Assembly (NCBI RefSeq): GCF_035762905.1
Contig: NZ_DASUCC010000086.1
Span: 1-31,592, forward strand
Length of the DNA stretch: 31,592 bases
Source of the DNA: DASYTH01 sp035762905
Lineage (GTDB): Bacteria; Actinomycetota; Actinomycetes; Mycobacteriales; Pseudonocardiaceae
Direction: 5' to 3'
Shown here: positions 1 to 7,463 of the stretch, piece by piece
How the letters are laid out: each line of letters starts with the position of its first letter
Position numbering within the stretch: the first letter of the stretch is position 1
Notes under the pieces: generated by a model
Told to the model about the DNA's origin: nothing
The model's input: the letters and a program-made list of their open reading frames with translations, nothing else
Database searches by the model: none
Position numbers and translations under genes: made by a program

Positions 1-1146
1 GGCGACCGAGCACCCGTCGTAGGGGATCCACGCGGCGCGCGCGGCCGGGAGGTTCGTCAGGCCGGTGTTGTTCGGGGAGTTGTTGACCGGCGCGGCGCAG
101 TTGTAGCGCGCACCGGACGGTCCGGACGGGAACGTGAAGTCGACGTAGGTCTCGTTCGTCGAGTTCGACCCGGTGCAGTAGGGCCAGCCGTAGTTGCCCG
201 CGGAGGTGATGCGGTTGAACTCGACCTGCCCGCCCGGGCCGCGGGTGGCACTGGCCGACCCGGCGTCCGGGCCGTAGTCACCGAGGTAGACCACCCCGGT
301 CGCCTTGTCCACGCTCATCCGGAACGGGTTGCGGAAGCCCATCGCGTAGATCTCCGGCCGGGTGCCCGCGGTGCCCGGCGGGAACAGGTTGCCGGCCGGA
401 ATCGCGTAGGTTCCGTTGGCGTTGACCCGGATCCGCAGCACCTTGCCGCGCAGGTCGTTGGTGTTGGCCGAGCTGCGCTGCGCGTCGAACGCCGGGTTGC
501 GGTCGGTGCGCTCGTCGATCGGGGAGTAGCCGTCCGAGGCGAACGGGTTGGTGTCGTCCCCTGTGGACAGATACAGGTTGCCGGCCGCGTCGAAGTCGAT
601 GTCCCCGCCGACGTGGCAGCAGATGCCGCGGTCGGCCGGCACGTCGAGCACGGTCATCTGACTGGCCATGTTGAGCGTGAAGTCGGTGTTGAGGGTGAAC
701 CGGGCCAGCCGGTTGACCCCGACCCAGGCGGAGAAGTTCGAGCCGCTGGCCGGGGCGTCGCCGGCCGGCGTGGACAGTGGTGGAGCGAAGTAGAGATAGA
801 CGAACCGGTTGCCGGCGAAGCCGGGGTCGACGCCGACGCCCTGCAGGCCCTCCTCGTCGTGCGAGTACACCGGGATGGTGCCGATGACCGCGGTGTTGCC
901 GGCCGCGTCGGTCCGGCGCAGGACGCCGTTGCGGGCGGTGTGCAGCACCGAGCGGTCCGGCAGCACGGCAAGCGAGATCGGCTCGCCCATCTCGCCGACC
1001 CCTCTGGCCAGTTCGATCTGCTGGAAGTCAGCCTGGTTGACCGGGTGAGCGGCCGCCGGGACGGCTGAGGTGATCGTGGTCGCCACCGCGCCGGCGGCGA
1101 AGAGTAACGCGGCCACCGACAGGGCCGCGGGGGTGGGGATTTTCAT
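1..1146 (-). CDS. Secreted PQQ-dependent sugar dehydrogenase-like protein (GSDH family), 3' part outside window
   Basis: This is an extracellular glucose/sorbosone-dehydrogenase-type beta-propeller that would oxidise an aldose using PQQ. The start at 1146 gives an N-terminus with Lys2, a hydrophobic core (residues 7-30) and an Ala-Ala-Ala/His junction near residue 33, which is a Sec signal peptide. The motif AAAGGTGG lies 8 nt upstream and acts as the ribosome site. Family landmarks are EEGLQGVGVDPGF (98-110), CHVGGDIDFD with His178 (the likely active-site base), DLRGKVLRI (231-239), GFRNPFR (270-276) and GDYGPDAG (289-296), which resembles a calcium/PQQ loop. All 382 codons are open to base 1, so the C-terminus is missing; homologues often carry extra ThuA, PKD or carbohydrate-binding domains there. 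It diverges from the ROK regulator and may share its control. The family is secure, but the substrate and cofactor use are inferred. Confidence 0.85.
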   Translation of the reverse strand, partial: MKIPTPAALSVAALLFAAGAVATTITSAVPAAAHPVNQADFQQIELARGVGEMGEPISLAVLPDRSVLHTARNGVLRRTDAAGNTAVIGTIPVYSHDEEGLQGVGVDPGFAGNRFVYLYFAPPLSTPAGDAPASGSNFSAWVGVNRLARFTLNTDFTLNMASQMTVLDVPADRGICCHVGGDIDFDAAGNLYLSTGDDTNPFASDGYSPIDERTDRNPAFDAQRSSANTNDLRGKVLRIRVNANGTYAIPAGNLFPPGTAGTRPEIYAMGFRNPFRMSVDKATGVVYLGDYGPDAGSASATRGPGGQVEFNRITSAGNYGWPYCTGSNSTNETYVDFTFPSGPSGARYNCAAPVNNSPNNTGLTNLPAARAAWIPYDGCSVA

Positions 1147-1367
1147 GGCAGGGTCCACCTTTTGAGCCGGGTGACGAGGTCCATCGCGCGGGTTCGACAG
1201 GTCGGCCCGCGAGTCCGACGCCAGAGCACCTGTGGTCCCGCCCCACAGTGCCGCCGCACGGGTTGGCGCGCGGCGGTGCGGCCGTGGTCGTCCGTTCGCG
1301 GCGATCACTCGAATCGGATGGCTCAGCTACTGAAAGTAAGTCAGATAATATGTTGCCGTCAAGCAAA

Positions 1368-1454
1368 AGTTCTGCCGATTCTGGCGGAAGAAACCGCCAC
1401 TTCTTTCAAAATCGACAGAAGTTCGCCACGATCGAAGCAGAGTTCTTCCGCCAG
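1368..1454. promoter_or_regulatory. Putative ROK operator cluster
   Basis: A perfect 12-bp inverted repeat, CTGGCGGAAGAA (1381-1392) and TTCTTCCGCCAG (1443-1454), flanks about 50 bp. Related half-sites are AGTTCTGCCG (1368-1377), AGTTCTTCCG (1441-1450) and AGTTCGCC (1420-1427). TTCTGCCG (1370-1377) and CGGAAGAA (1385-1392) form an imperfect 23-bp palindrome. The right-hand site overlaps the expected -35 position of the ROK operon promoter. Autoregulation by the adjacent ROK protein is inferred from position only. Confidence 0.5.
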
Positions 1455-1469
1455 CCGACGGTAGTGGGC

Positions 1470-1475
1470 TACAGT
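1470..1475 (+). promoter_or_regulatory. -10 box of a probable leaderless promoter for the ROK operon
   Basis: TACAGT is followed by 7 nt and then the GTG at 1483, with an ATG at 1486. No Shine-Dalgarno sequence precedes either codon. This is the usual layout of a leaderless actinobacterial transcript. No good -35 hexamer is visible; the expected position (about 1447-1452) falls inside the putative operator. Confidence 0.45.
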
Positions 1476-1482
1476 CCCGGGC

Positions 1483-2661
1483 GTGATGGGTATGTCGCCG
1501 CAGGCCCGGCTGCTGCGCGTGCTGCGGGATCGCGGCGCCCAGTCCAAAGCCGAGCTGGGCGACCTGGTCGAGCTGTCCCGATCCCGGGTGGTCGCGGAGC
1601 TGGACCGGATGATCGAGCTGGGCCTGGTCGAGGAGGCCGGGCTGGCCGAGTCGCGGGGCGGCCGGCGGCCGGCCGTGGTCCGGGTCGCCTCCGCGGTGCG
1701 GTTCGCCGGCGTCAACATCGGCGCGACCAGTGTGGACGTCGCGGCCACCGACGGTGAGCTCGAGGTGCTCGAGCACGTCGCCGAGGAACTGGACGTGCGG
1801 GAAGGGCCGCAGCGGGTGCTCGACCGGGTGGTCGAGTTGGTCGGCAAGCTGCGCGACCAGGGTCACCTGCCCCGGCTCAACGGCCTGGGCATCGGGCTCC
1901 CCGGCCCGGTGAGCTTCCGGGACGGCGTGCCGTACGCGCCGCCGATCATGCCCGGCTGGGACCAGTACCCGGTCCGCGACACCCTGATGCGCGAGCTGGG
2001 CTGCCCGGTGCTGGTGGACAACGACGTCAACGTGATGGCGCTGGGGGAGAAGCAGGCCGGCGTGGCCAGAAACTCCGACGATCTGCTGTTCGTCAAGATC
2101 GGCACCGGGGTCGGCTGCGGCATCCTGGTGCACGGCGAGGTCTACCGCGGCGCCAACGGCTCGGCCGGCGACATCGGGCACATCCAGGTCGACGAGGACG
2201 GCCCGGCGTGCGGCTGCGGCAACCTCGGCTGTCTCGAGGCGTTCTTCTCCGGTGCCGCGCTGGCCCGCTCGGCGGAGGCGGTCGCCCGCACCGGCGAGTC
2301 GCCGTTCCTCGGCATGCGCCTCGCCGAGCGCGGCACCCTTGCCGCCACCGACGTGGCCGACGCGCTGGCCGCCGGGGATCCGGTGGCGCTGCGGCTGGTC
2401 CGGGAGGGCGGCCGGCACCTCGGCCTGGTGCTCGCCGGCCTGGTCAGCTTCTTCAACCCCAGCCTGATCGTGATCGGCGGCGGGGTGGCCGGCATCGGCC
2501 ACGTCCTGCTCGCCGAGATCCGCAGCGCGGTGTACCGCAGGTCACTGCCGCTGGCTACGAACAACCTGCCGTTGGTCATGTCCGAGCTCGGCGAGGACGC
2601 GGGCGTGATCGGCGCCGCCCGCATGATCAGCGACCTTGTCTACGCCGAACCGACGAGGTGA
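1483..2661 (+). CDS. ROK-family transcriptional repressor (winged helix + sugar-kinase-like domain)
   Basis: This is a sugar-sensing repressor of the NagC/XylR type. Residues 1-65 form a MarR-like winged helix (QARLLRVLRDRG, then SKAELGDLVELSRSRVV). Residues about 70-390 form the ROK actin-like kinase fold. The zinc site is GDIGHIQVDEDG followed by CGCGNLGCLEAF. The sugar-pocket motif DNDVN is present. The phosphate-1 loop reads NIGATS instead of DxGxT, so a regulator is more likely than an active glucokinase. Starts at GTG 1483, ATG 1486 and ATG 1492 are all possible; the -10 spacing favours the first two. It is the first gene of the nine-gene operon, since the next start lies 2 nt after its stop. 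It probably controls that operon and perhaps the divergent dehydrogenase. The ligand is unknown; a cyclitol or phosphosugar would fit the context. Confidence 0.9.
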   Translation: MMGMSPQARLLRVLRDRGAQSKAELGDLVELSRSRVVAELDRMIELGLVEEAGLAESRGGRRPAVVRVASAVRFAGVNIGATSVDVAATDGELEVLEHVAEELDVREGPQRVLDRVVELVGKLRDQGHLPRLNGLGIGLPGPVSFRDGVPYAPPIMPGWDQYPVRDTLMRELGCPVLVDNDVNVMALGEKQAGVARNSDDLLFVKIGTGVGCGILVHGEVYRGANGSAGDIGHIQVDEDGPACGCGNLGCLEAFFSGAALARSAEAVARTGESPFLGMRLAERGTLAATDVADALAAGDPVALRLVREGGRHLGLVLAGLVSFFNPSLIVIGGGVAGIGHVLLAEIRSAVYRRSLPLATNNLPLVMSELGEDAGVIGAARMISDLVYAEPTR

Positions 2662-2663
2662 TC

Positions 2664-3839
2664 ATGACCGACGACTCCACCCCCACGCTCGGCATCGGGA
2701 TGGCCGGCTATGCCTTCATGGGCCGCGCACATTCCCAGGCCTGGCGCACTGTAGGCAATTTCTTCGAGCTACCCATGCGCGTGGACATGGCCGCGATCTG
2801 TGGCCGGGACCCCGCCGGGGTGGCCGCCGCCGCCGCCACGCTGGGCTGGCGCAGCCACGAGACCGACTGGCGCCGGCTGATCGAGCGGGACGACATCCAC
2901 CTGGTCGACGTCTGCACTCCGGGGGACAGCCACGCCGAGATCGCCATCGCCGCGCTGGAAGCCGGCAAGCACGTGCTGTGCGAGAAGCCGCTGGCCAACA
3001 GCGTCGAAGAGGCGACGACGATGCTCGAGGCGGCCCGCCGGGCGGAGCGCTCCGGAGTCCGGGCCATGGTCGGGTTCAACTACCGCCGGGTGCCGGCCGC
3101 GACCCTGGCCCGGCAGATCGTGGCCGAGGGCAGGCTGGGCACGCTTCGCCACGTCCGCGCCGTGTACCTGCAGGACTGGATCGTCGACCCGGAGTTCCCG
3201 CTGGTCTGGCGGCTGCGCCAGGAGGTGTCCGGCTCGGGCGCGCTCGGCGACCTCGGCGCGCACATCGTCGACCTGTCGCAGTTCATCACCGGCCAGCGGA
3301 TCAGCTCGGTCAGCGCGCTGACCGAGACGTTCATCAAGGAGCGGCCGCTGCCCGAGCACACCGCCAACGGCGCCCGCGGCCCGGTGACCGTGGACGACGC
3401 CGCGCTGTTCCTGGCCCGGCTGGACGGCGGCGCTGTGGCGACCTACGAGGCCAGCCGGTTCGCCACCGGCCGGAAGAACGCGTTGCGGATCGAGGTCAAC
3501 GGCGACCTCGGTTCGCTCGCGTTCGACCTGGAGCGGCTCAACGAGTTGGAGTTCCACGACGCCACCGGGCCGGCGGCGACGCAGGGCTTCACCCGGATCC
3601 TGGTGACCGAGCCGGTGCACCCGTACGTGGGCGCCTGGTGGCCGCCCGGGCACGGGCTAGGCTACGAGCACAGCTTCACCCACGAGGTGCGCGACCTGAT
3701 CCACGCGATCGCCGAGGCGACCACTCCGGAACCCACGTTCGCCGACGGGTTGCAGGTGCAGCTGGTGCTCGACGCGGTGGAGCGAAGCGCGAAGCAGTCC
3801 GCCGGCTGGGTCGCCGTGGAGGCACCGGCCCGAGTGTGA
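2664..3839 (+). CDS. Gfo/Idh/MocA-family NAD(P)-dependent sugar/cyclitol dehydrogenase
   Basis: This 391-residue oxidoreductase would oxidise or reduce a hydroxyl of a sugar or inositol with NAD(P). The N-terminal Rossmann fold has GIGMAGYAFMG (10-20). The family catalytic EKP is Glu107-Lys108-Pro109 (CEKPLAN), and the substrate-side motif GDLGAHIVD sits at 195-203. The C-terminal alpha/beta domain is complete, with typical length. The start ATG 2664 is placed 2 nt after the ROK stop, with GAGG 5 nt upstream inside the end of the ROK gene. It sits between a sugar-responsive repressor and an inositol-phosphate-synthase homologue, which makes a cyclitol or inositol-like substrate attractive. 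That substrate is an inference; the family also handles glucose, galactose and scyllo-inosose. Confidence 0.88.
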   Translation: MTDDSTPTLGIGMAGYAFMGRAHSQAWRTVGNFFELPMRVDMAAICGRDPAGVAAAAATLGWRSHETDWRRLIERDDIHLVDVCTPGDSHAEIAIAALEAGKHVLCEKPLANSVEEATTMLEAARRAERSGVRAMVGFNYRRVPAATLARQIVAEGRLGTLRHVRAVYLQDWIVDPEFPLVWRLRQEVSGSGALGDLGAHIVDLSQFITGQRISSVSALTETFIKERPLPEHTANGARGPVTVDDAALFLARLDGGAVATYEASRFATGRKNALRIEVNGDLGSLAFDLERLNELEFHDATGPAATQGFTRILVTEPVHPYVGAWWPPGHGLGYEHSFTHEVRDLIHAIAEATTPEPTFADGLQVQLVLDAVERSAKQSAGWVAVEAPARV

Positions 3840-3854
3840 TTCACGGGGGCGGCG

Positions 3855-5003
3855 ATGGCCGGACGAACCGGGGTGTGGCTGGTCGGAGCCCGCGGCTCGC
3901 TTGCGGTCACCGCCATCGCCGGCGCCGCCGCCGTACGTGCCGGTCTGGTCGAGCCGATCGGTCTGGTCGGCGAGACCCCGGCGCTGGCCGCCGCCGGCCT
4001 GCCGCCGCTGTCCGATCTCGTGTTCGGCGGCCACGACGTGGCCGATACGCCGCTGACCAAGCGGGCCGAGCGGCTGGTGGCGGCCGGTGTGCTGCCCGCA
4101 GCGCTGCCGGCGGCGGTGGCCGCGGACCTGGCGGCCGCCGAGGCCGAGATCCGGCCGGGCGCGCACCGGGACGACGGTCACCCGCAGGCCGGCACGGTCG
4201 AGCGGTTATGCGCCGACCTGGTCGCCTTCCGCACCCGCAACGAGCTGGACCGGGTCGTGGTGATCAACGTGTCGTCCACGGAACCGGTCACCGCGCCGCG
4301 CCCCGAGCACGCCGACCGGGCCGCGCTGGACAAAGGGTTGCTTTCCACTACCGACCTGTTACCGGCCAGCTCGCTGTATGCCTACGCCGCGTTCACCGCC
4401 GGCTGCCCGTTCGTCGACTTCACCCCGTCCACCGGCGCCCGACTGCCGGCCCTGCACGCGCTGGCTCTCCGGGAACGGCTGCCCTACGCCGGAAGTGACG
4501 GCAAGACCGGCGAGACGCTGGTGAAGTCCGCGCTCGCACCGATGTTCGCGGCCAGGGCGCTGCGCGTGCTGTCCTGGTCGGGCACCAACCTGCTCGGCGG
4601 CGGGGACGGCGCGACGCTGGCCGACCCGCGGGCGGCGGCCAGCAAGACCGCCGCCAAGCAGCGCGGTCTCGGCGAGATGCTCGGCTACCCGGTGGACGGC
4701 CAGACCCACATCGACTACGTGGCCGACCTCGGCGACTGGAAGACCGCCTGGGACCACGTCACGTTCGCCGGGTTCCTCGGTGTCCGGATGAGCCTGCAGT
4801 TCACCTGGCAGGGCTGCGACTCCGCGCTGGCCGCGCCGCTGGTGCTCGACCTCGCCCGGCTCACCGCCCGCGCGCACCGGGCCGGCCTGGTCGGGCCGCT
4901 CGGTGCGCTGGCGTTCTTCTTCAAGGATCCGGTCGGCAGCACCGAGCACCGCATCGCCAGCCAGTACGACCAGCTGTGCGCTTGGGCAGCAGCCCTGCCA
5001 TGA
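3855..5003 (+). CDS. Inositol-3-phosphate synthase family protein (cyclitol-forming) of an ebo-type operon
   Basis: The family converts glucose-6-phosphate to 1D-myo-inositol-3-phosphate with bound NAD+. Visible hallmarks are an N-terminal Rossmann stretch (VWLVGARGSLAVT, 7-19), GSDGKTGETLVK (213-224), SWSGTNLLGGGDG (240-252), a Lys-rich region near 264-270 and FFKDPVG (355-361). At 382 residues it matches the short bacterial/archaeal enzymes. It follows the dehydrogenase by 15 nt and overlaps the UbiA gene by 4 bp. In this cluster it sits where other ebo clusters carry EboD, a dehydroquinate-synthase-like protein, so both versions would supply a cyclised sugar. A genome of this type should also carry a separate housekeeping Ino1 for mycothiol and phosphatidylinositol; if so, this copy is specialised. 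Family assignment is strong; the product in vivo is not established. Confidence 0.85.
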   Translation: MAGRTGVWLVGARGSLAVTAIAGAAAVRAGLVEPIGLVGETPALAAAGLPPLSDLVFGGHDVADTPLTKRAERLVAAGVLPAALPAAVAADLAAAEAEIRPGAHRDDGHPQAGTVERLCADLVAFRTRNELDRVVVINVSSTEPVTAPRPEHADRAALDKGLLSTTDLLPASSLYAYAAFTAGCPFVDFTPSTGARLPALHALALRERLPYAGSDGKTGETLVKSALAPMFAARALRVLSWSGTNLLGGGDGATLADPRAAASKTAAKQRGLGEMLGYPVDGQTHIDYVADLGDWKTAWDHVTFAGFLGVRMSLQFTWQGCDSALAAPLVLDLARLTARAHRAGLVGPLGALAFFFKDPVGSTEHRIASQYDQLCAWAAALP

Positions 5004-6016
5004 GCGAGCCTGCGAGCGAGTCAACCTCAGGTGTCGGATCAGGTCGCGGGTCTGCCAACCGCACCTCAGGGGAACGTGACGCAAGCCAGCCACAGGTACG
5101 TGGCCAACCGGCACCATTCCTCGCCCGACGTGACCACAGCAGTGAATTCCGGAGCGGCGGAACAGTCCGTGACGTCGTCGAGTTGGTCCGGGCACCTGCT
5201 GCGCTCAGTGTCCCCGGCGACTCGCTGGCCGGAGCGGCCGCGGCCGGCTGGCCGTTCGGCGCCCGCTCGGCCATCGTCCCGGCCGCGACGGTCTGTCTGT
5301 ACTGGGCCGGGATGGCGCTCAACGACTGGGCCGACCGGGAACTGGACCGGGTGGAGCGGCCGGAACGGCCGATCCCGTCCGGCCGGGTCTCGCCGCGGTT
5401 CGCGCTTGGCCTGGCCGCCGGGCTGACCGCCGCCGGGGTGGGGCTTGCCGGGCTGGCCGGCGGCCGGGCCGGGCTGCGGGTCGCCGTTCCGCTCGCCGGC
5501 ACCGTCTGGGCCTACGACTTGGCGCTGAAGTCCACCCCGGCCGGCCCGGTGGCGATGGCCGCCGCGCGGGCCCTCGACGTGCTGCTCGGTGCCGGCGGCG
5601 GGCGGGCCGCCATACCGGCCGCGGTCGCCGTCGGGACGCATACGCTCGGAGTGACCCTGCTCTCCCGCGGGGAGGTGCACGGGATGACCACCGCGGTGCC
5701 GAAGGCGACGCTGGCGATCACGGTGGCGATCACCGGCGCCGCGCTGACTCCCGGCCGGCGGGCCGGCCGGTTCGCCCGGCTCGCCGCCGCCGGGTTGGCC
5801 GCCTGCTACGCCGGCAGCGTCGGATCGGCGCAGTCCGCGGCGATCCGAGATCCCACGTCCGGACCTGTCCGGCGAGCCGTCGGCGCCGGCATTCTTGGTC
5901 TCATGCCCTTGCAGGCCTCCCTGCTGGCCCGGGCCGGATCGGTGCGCGTTGCGGTGCCGGTCGCCCTGGCGTTTCCCCTTGCTCGCCGGCTCTCCCGGAA
6001 GGTGGCGGCGACGTGA
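5000..6016 (+). CDS. eboC: UbiA-family prenyltransferase, EboC type
   Basis: This is an integral membrane prenyltransferase that would move an isoprenoid from its diphosphate to a polar acceptor. The first Mg-diphosphate motif is NDWADRELD (108-116), followed by RVERPERPIPSGR. The second region is YDLALKSTPAGP (172-183) with ALDVLLGA (191-198); it lacks a full second DxxxD, as is common in this subgroup. Several hydrophobic helices span about 70-330. The ATG at 5000 overlaps the preceding stop (ATGA). A GTG at 4976 is possible but less likely. Homologues normally begin near the VRAPAALSVPGDSLAG segment (residue 63 here). Residues 1-57 are a polar, low-complexity extension with unusually low G/C at third positions, and no ATG or GTG lies downstream to bypass it. 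The acceptor substrate is unknown. Confidence 0.85.
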   Translation: MSEPASESTSGVGSGRGSANRTSGERDASQPQVRGQPAPFLARRDHSSEFRSGGTVRDVVELVRAPAALSVPGDSLAGAAAAGWPFGARSAIVPAATVCLYWAGMALNDWADRELDRVERPERPIPSGRVSPRFALGLAAGLTAAGVGLAGLAGGRAGLRVAVPLAGTVWAYDLALKSTPAGPVAMAAARALDVLLGAGGGRAAIPAAVAVGTHTLGVTLLSRGEVHGMTTAVPKATLAITVAITGAALTPGRRAGRFARLAAAGLAACYAGSVGSAQSAAIRDPTSGPVRRAVGAGILGLMPLQASLLARAGSVRVAVPVALAFPLARRLSRKVAAT

Positions 6017-6852
6017 GGTTCGGATATGGAACCAACGGGTTCGCCAACCACCGGCTGGCCGACGCGCTGGCGGTGATCGCCGACCTCGGCTACGCCGGGG
6101 TGGCGCTGACCCTGGACCACGCGCACCTCGATCCGTTCGCGCCGGACCTGCGCCGGCGCACGGCCGCGGTCGGCCGCCGGCTGGCCGAGCTCGGCCTCGG
6201 CGTGGTGATCGAGACCGGCGCCCGGTACCTGCTCGATCCGTGGCGCAAGCACGAGCCGACGCTGTTGTCCGACGAACCGGCCAAACGGGCCGAGTTCCTG
6301 CGGCTGGCGGTGGACGTCGGCGCGGATCTCGGCGCCGAGGCCGTCTCGTTCTGGAGCGGCGTCGCGCCCGCGGAACTGGCCGGCGACGAGGCCTGGCAGC
6401 GGCTGGTGTCCGGCTGCGCCGCCCTGGTCGAGCACGCGCAGCGGCGCGGGATGCCGCTCGGGTTCGAGCCGGAGCCGGGGATGCTGGTCGAGGATCTGGC
6501 CGGCTTCCGCAAGCTGGCCGCCGCGCTCGGCGATCCGGAGCCGTTGCGGCTGACGCTGGATATCGGGCACTGCCGGTGCAACGAGCCGGCCCCGGTGCCG
6601 GACTGCGTGCGCGCCGCCGGACCGCGGCTGGCGCACGTGCAGATCGACGACATGCGGCGGGGCACGCACGAGCATCTCGAGCTCGGCACCGGCGAGATCG
6701 ACTTTCCGCCGGTGCTGGCCGCGTTGGCCGAGGTGGGATACCGGGGGCTGGTGGCGGTCGAGCTGCCCCGGCACAGCCACGCCGCTCCGGCGCTGGCCGA
6801 GCGATCGTTGGCGTTCCTGCGGGACGCGGAGACGGTGGGGGTGCCGGCATGA
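6013..6852 (+). CDS. TIM-barrel sugar-phosphate isomerase/epimerase-like protein of the ebo operon
   Basis: This 279-residue xylose-isomerase-like TIM barrel probably isomerises or epimerises a sugar or cyclitol through a divalent metal. Candidate metal ligands are Glu152/Glu154 in GFEPEPG, Asp183 and His186 in TLDIGHC, His208 in AHVQIDD, and Glu250 in VAVELPRH. The GTG start at 6013 overlaps the eboC stop (GTGA), and the stop overlaps eboA. There is no signal peptide, so it is cytosolic. EboE, encoded 1.5 kb downstream, shares the FEPEPG motif and the same fold, so the operon holds two related barrels. The N-terminal FGYGTNGFANHRL is distinctive of this subgroup. The exact reaction cannot be read from sequence. 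Confidence 0.82.
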   Translation: MRFGYGTNGFANHRLADALAVIADLGYAGVALTLDHAHLDPFAPDLRRRTAAVGRRLAELGLGVVIETGARYLLDPWRKHEPTLLSDEPAKRAEFLRLAVDVGADLGAEAVSFWSGVAPAELAGDEAWQRLVSGCAALVEHAQRRGMPLGFEPEPGMLVEDLAGFRKLAAALGDPEPLRLTLDIGHCRCNEPAPVPDCVRAAGPRLAHVQIDDMRRGTHEHLELGTGEIDFPPVLAALAEVGYRGLVAVELPRHSHAAPALAERSLAFLRDAETVGVPA

Positions 6853-7463
6853 GGATCGAGTCGATACAGGCCGCGGTGAACAAGGCGCTGGAACCGTCAG
6901 GTGCGATGTGGCTGGCCGAGGCGCGCTCGCAGATCGCCGCCGACCCGGCCGCGCTGGCCCGGCTGTTCCCCGCGGTGGGCCGCAAGTGCGGTCGCGGCCA
7001 ATTGTGGACCGACGATCCCGAGCTGATCGGCTGGACGGTGGACGACGCGGTGCGCACGCTGCTGCTGATCGGCGCCGGGATCGCCGACGTGACCGCGGTC
7101 TACAACTACGGCGACGCGGCCGAGCGGCGGGCGGTGCTGCGCGCGCTGCCGCTGCTCAAGATCGGCGACTCCGGCCTGCCCCTGGTGCAGGATGCGTTGC
7201 GTACCAACGACACCCGGTTGATCGCCGCCGCGCTCGGCCCGTACTCGGCCACGCACCTGCCGATCGACGCCTGGCGCCAGGCCGTGTTGAAGTGCGTGTT
7301 CCTCGGCATTCCGCTGGCCTGGGTGGCCGATCTGGACCGGCGCCGGGACGCCGAGCTGGTGCGCATGATGCGCGCGTTCGCCGACGAGCGCCGGGCCGCC
7401 GGCCGGCCGGTTCCGCCGGACCTGCTTATGATCGTTCCGGAGCTGCGTGCCGAGGAGGGCTGA
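6849..7463 (+). CDS. eboA: EboA family protein
   Basis: This 204-residue, mostly helical cytosolic protein has no known catalytic motif and is the signature member of ebo clusters. Recognisable blocks are GRKCGRG (45-51), WTVDDAVRTLLL, NYGDAAERRAVLRALPLL, DALRTNDTRLIAAALGPY and WRQAVLKCVFLGIPL. The ATG at 6849 overlaps the upstream stop by 4 bp, and its own stop overlaps the eboB start (TGATG). In cyanobacteria the ebo cluster is needed for moving a scytonemin precursor to the periplasm. In Pseudomonas a homologous cluster repels nematodes. These are established reports for other organisms; the molecular role of EboA remains unknown. I recognised the family from its conserved blocks and its neighbours. 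Confidence 0.85.
   Translation: MRIESIQAAVNKALEPSGAMWLAEARSQIAADPAALARLFPAVGRKCGRGQLWTDDPELIGWTVDDAVRTLLLIGAGIADVTAVYNYGDAAERRAVLRALPLLKIGDSGLPLVQDALRTNDTRLIAAALGPYSATHLPIDAWRQAVLKCVFLGIPLAWVADLDRRRDAELVRMMRAFADERRAAGRPVPPDLLMIVPELRAEEG

Larger units (their letters stand above)
1147..1482. promoter_or_regulatory. Divergent regulatory region between sugar dehydrogenase and ROK operon
   Basis: This 336-bp stretch has no convincing gene. The half near the dehydrogenase (1147-1320) is GC-rich. The half near the ROK gene (1321-1455) is strikingly AT-rich for this genome and holds the repeated operator-like words listed separately. A weak minus-strand promoter candidate for the dehydrogenase is TTGACG (1357-1362), a 17-nt spacer, then TTACTT (1334-1339). 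An imperfect hairpin, with CACCTGTGG paired to CCCACAGTG, lies at about 1226-1249; I assign it no function. Confidence 0.6.

Noticed and set aside
1226..1249. Hairpin in the dehydrogenase-ROK spacer as a terminator or riboswitch
   Set aside because: The stem is imperfect, lies upstream of both genes, and has no further conserved structure visible.
1483..2661. Active glucokinase
   Set aside because: The N-terminal winged helix and the loss of the Asp in the DxGxT phosphate loop point to a ROK repressor.
4976..6016. GTG 4976 as start of the prenyltransferase
   Set aside because: ATG 5000 gives the 4-bp stop-start overlap seen at most junctions of the operon; GTG 4976 would lie deeper in the synthase gene without a ribosome site.
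5066..7057. A 663-codon open frame on the minus strand across the ebo genes
   Set aside because: It is a high-GC shadow: Arg/Pro/Ala-rich with no family motif, and it lies opposite clear overlapping ebo genes with good domain matches.
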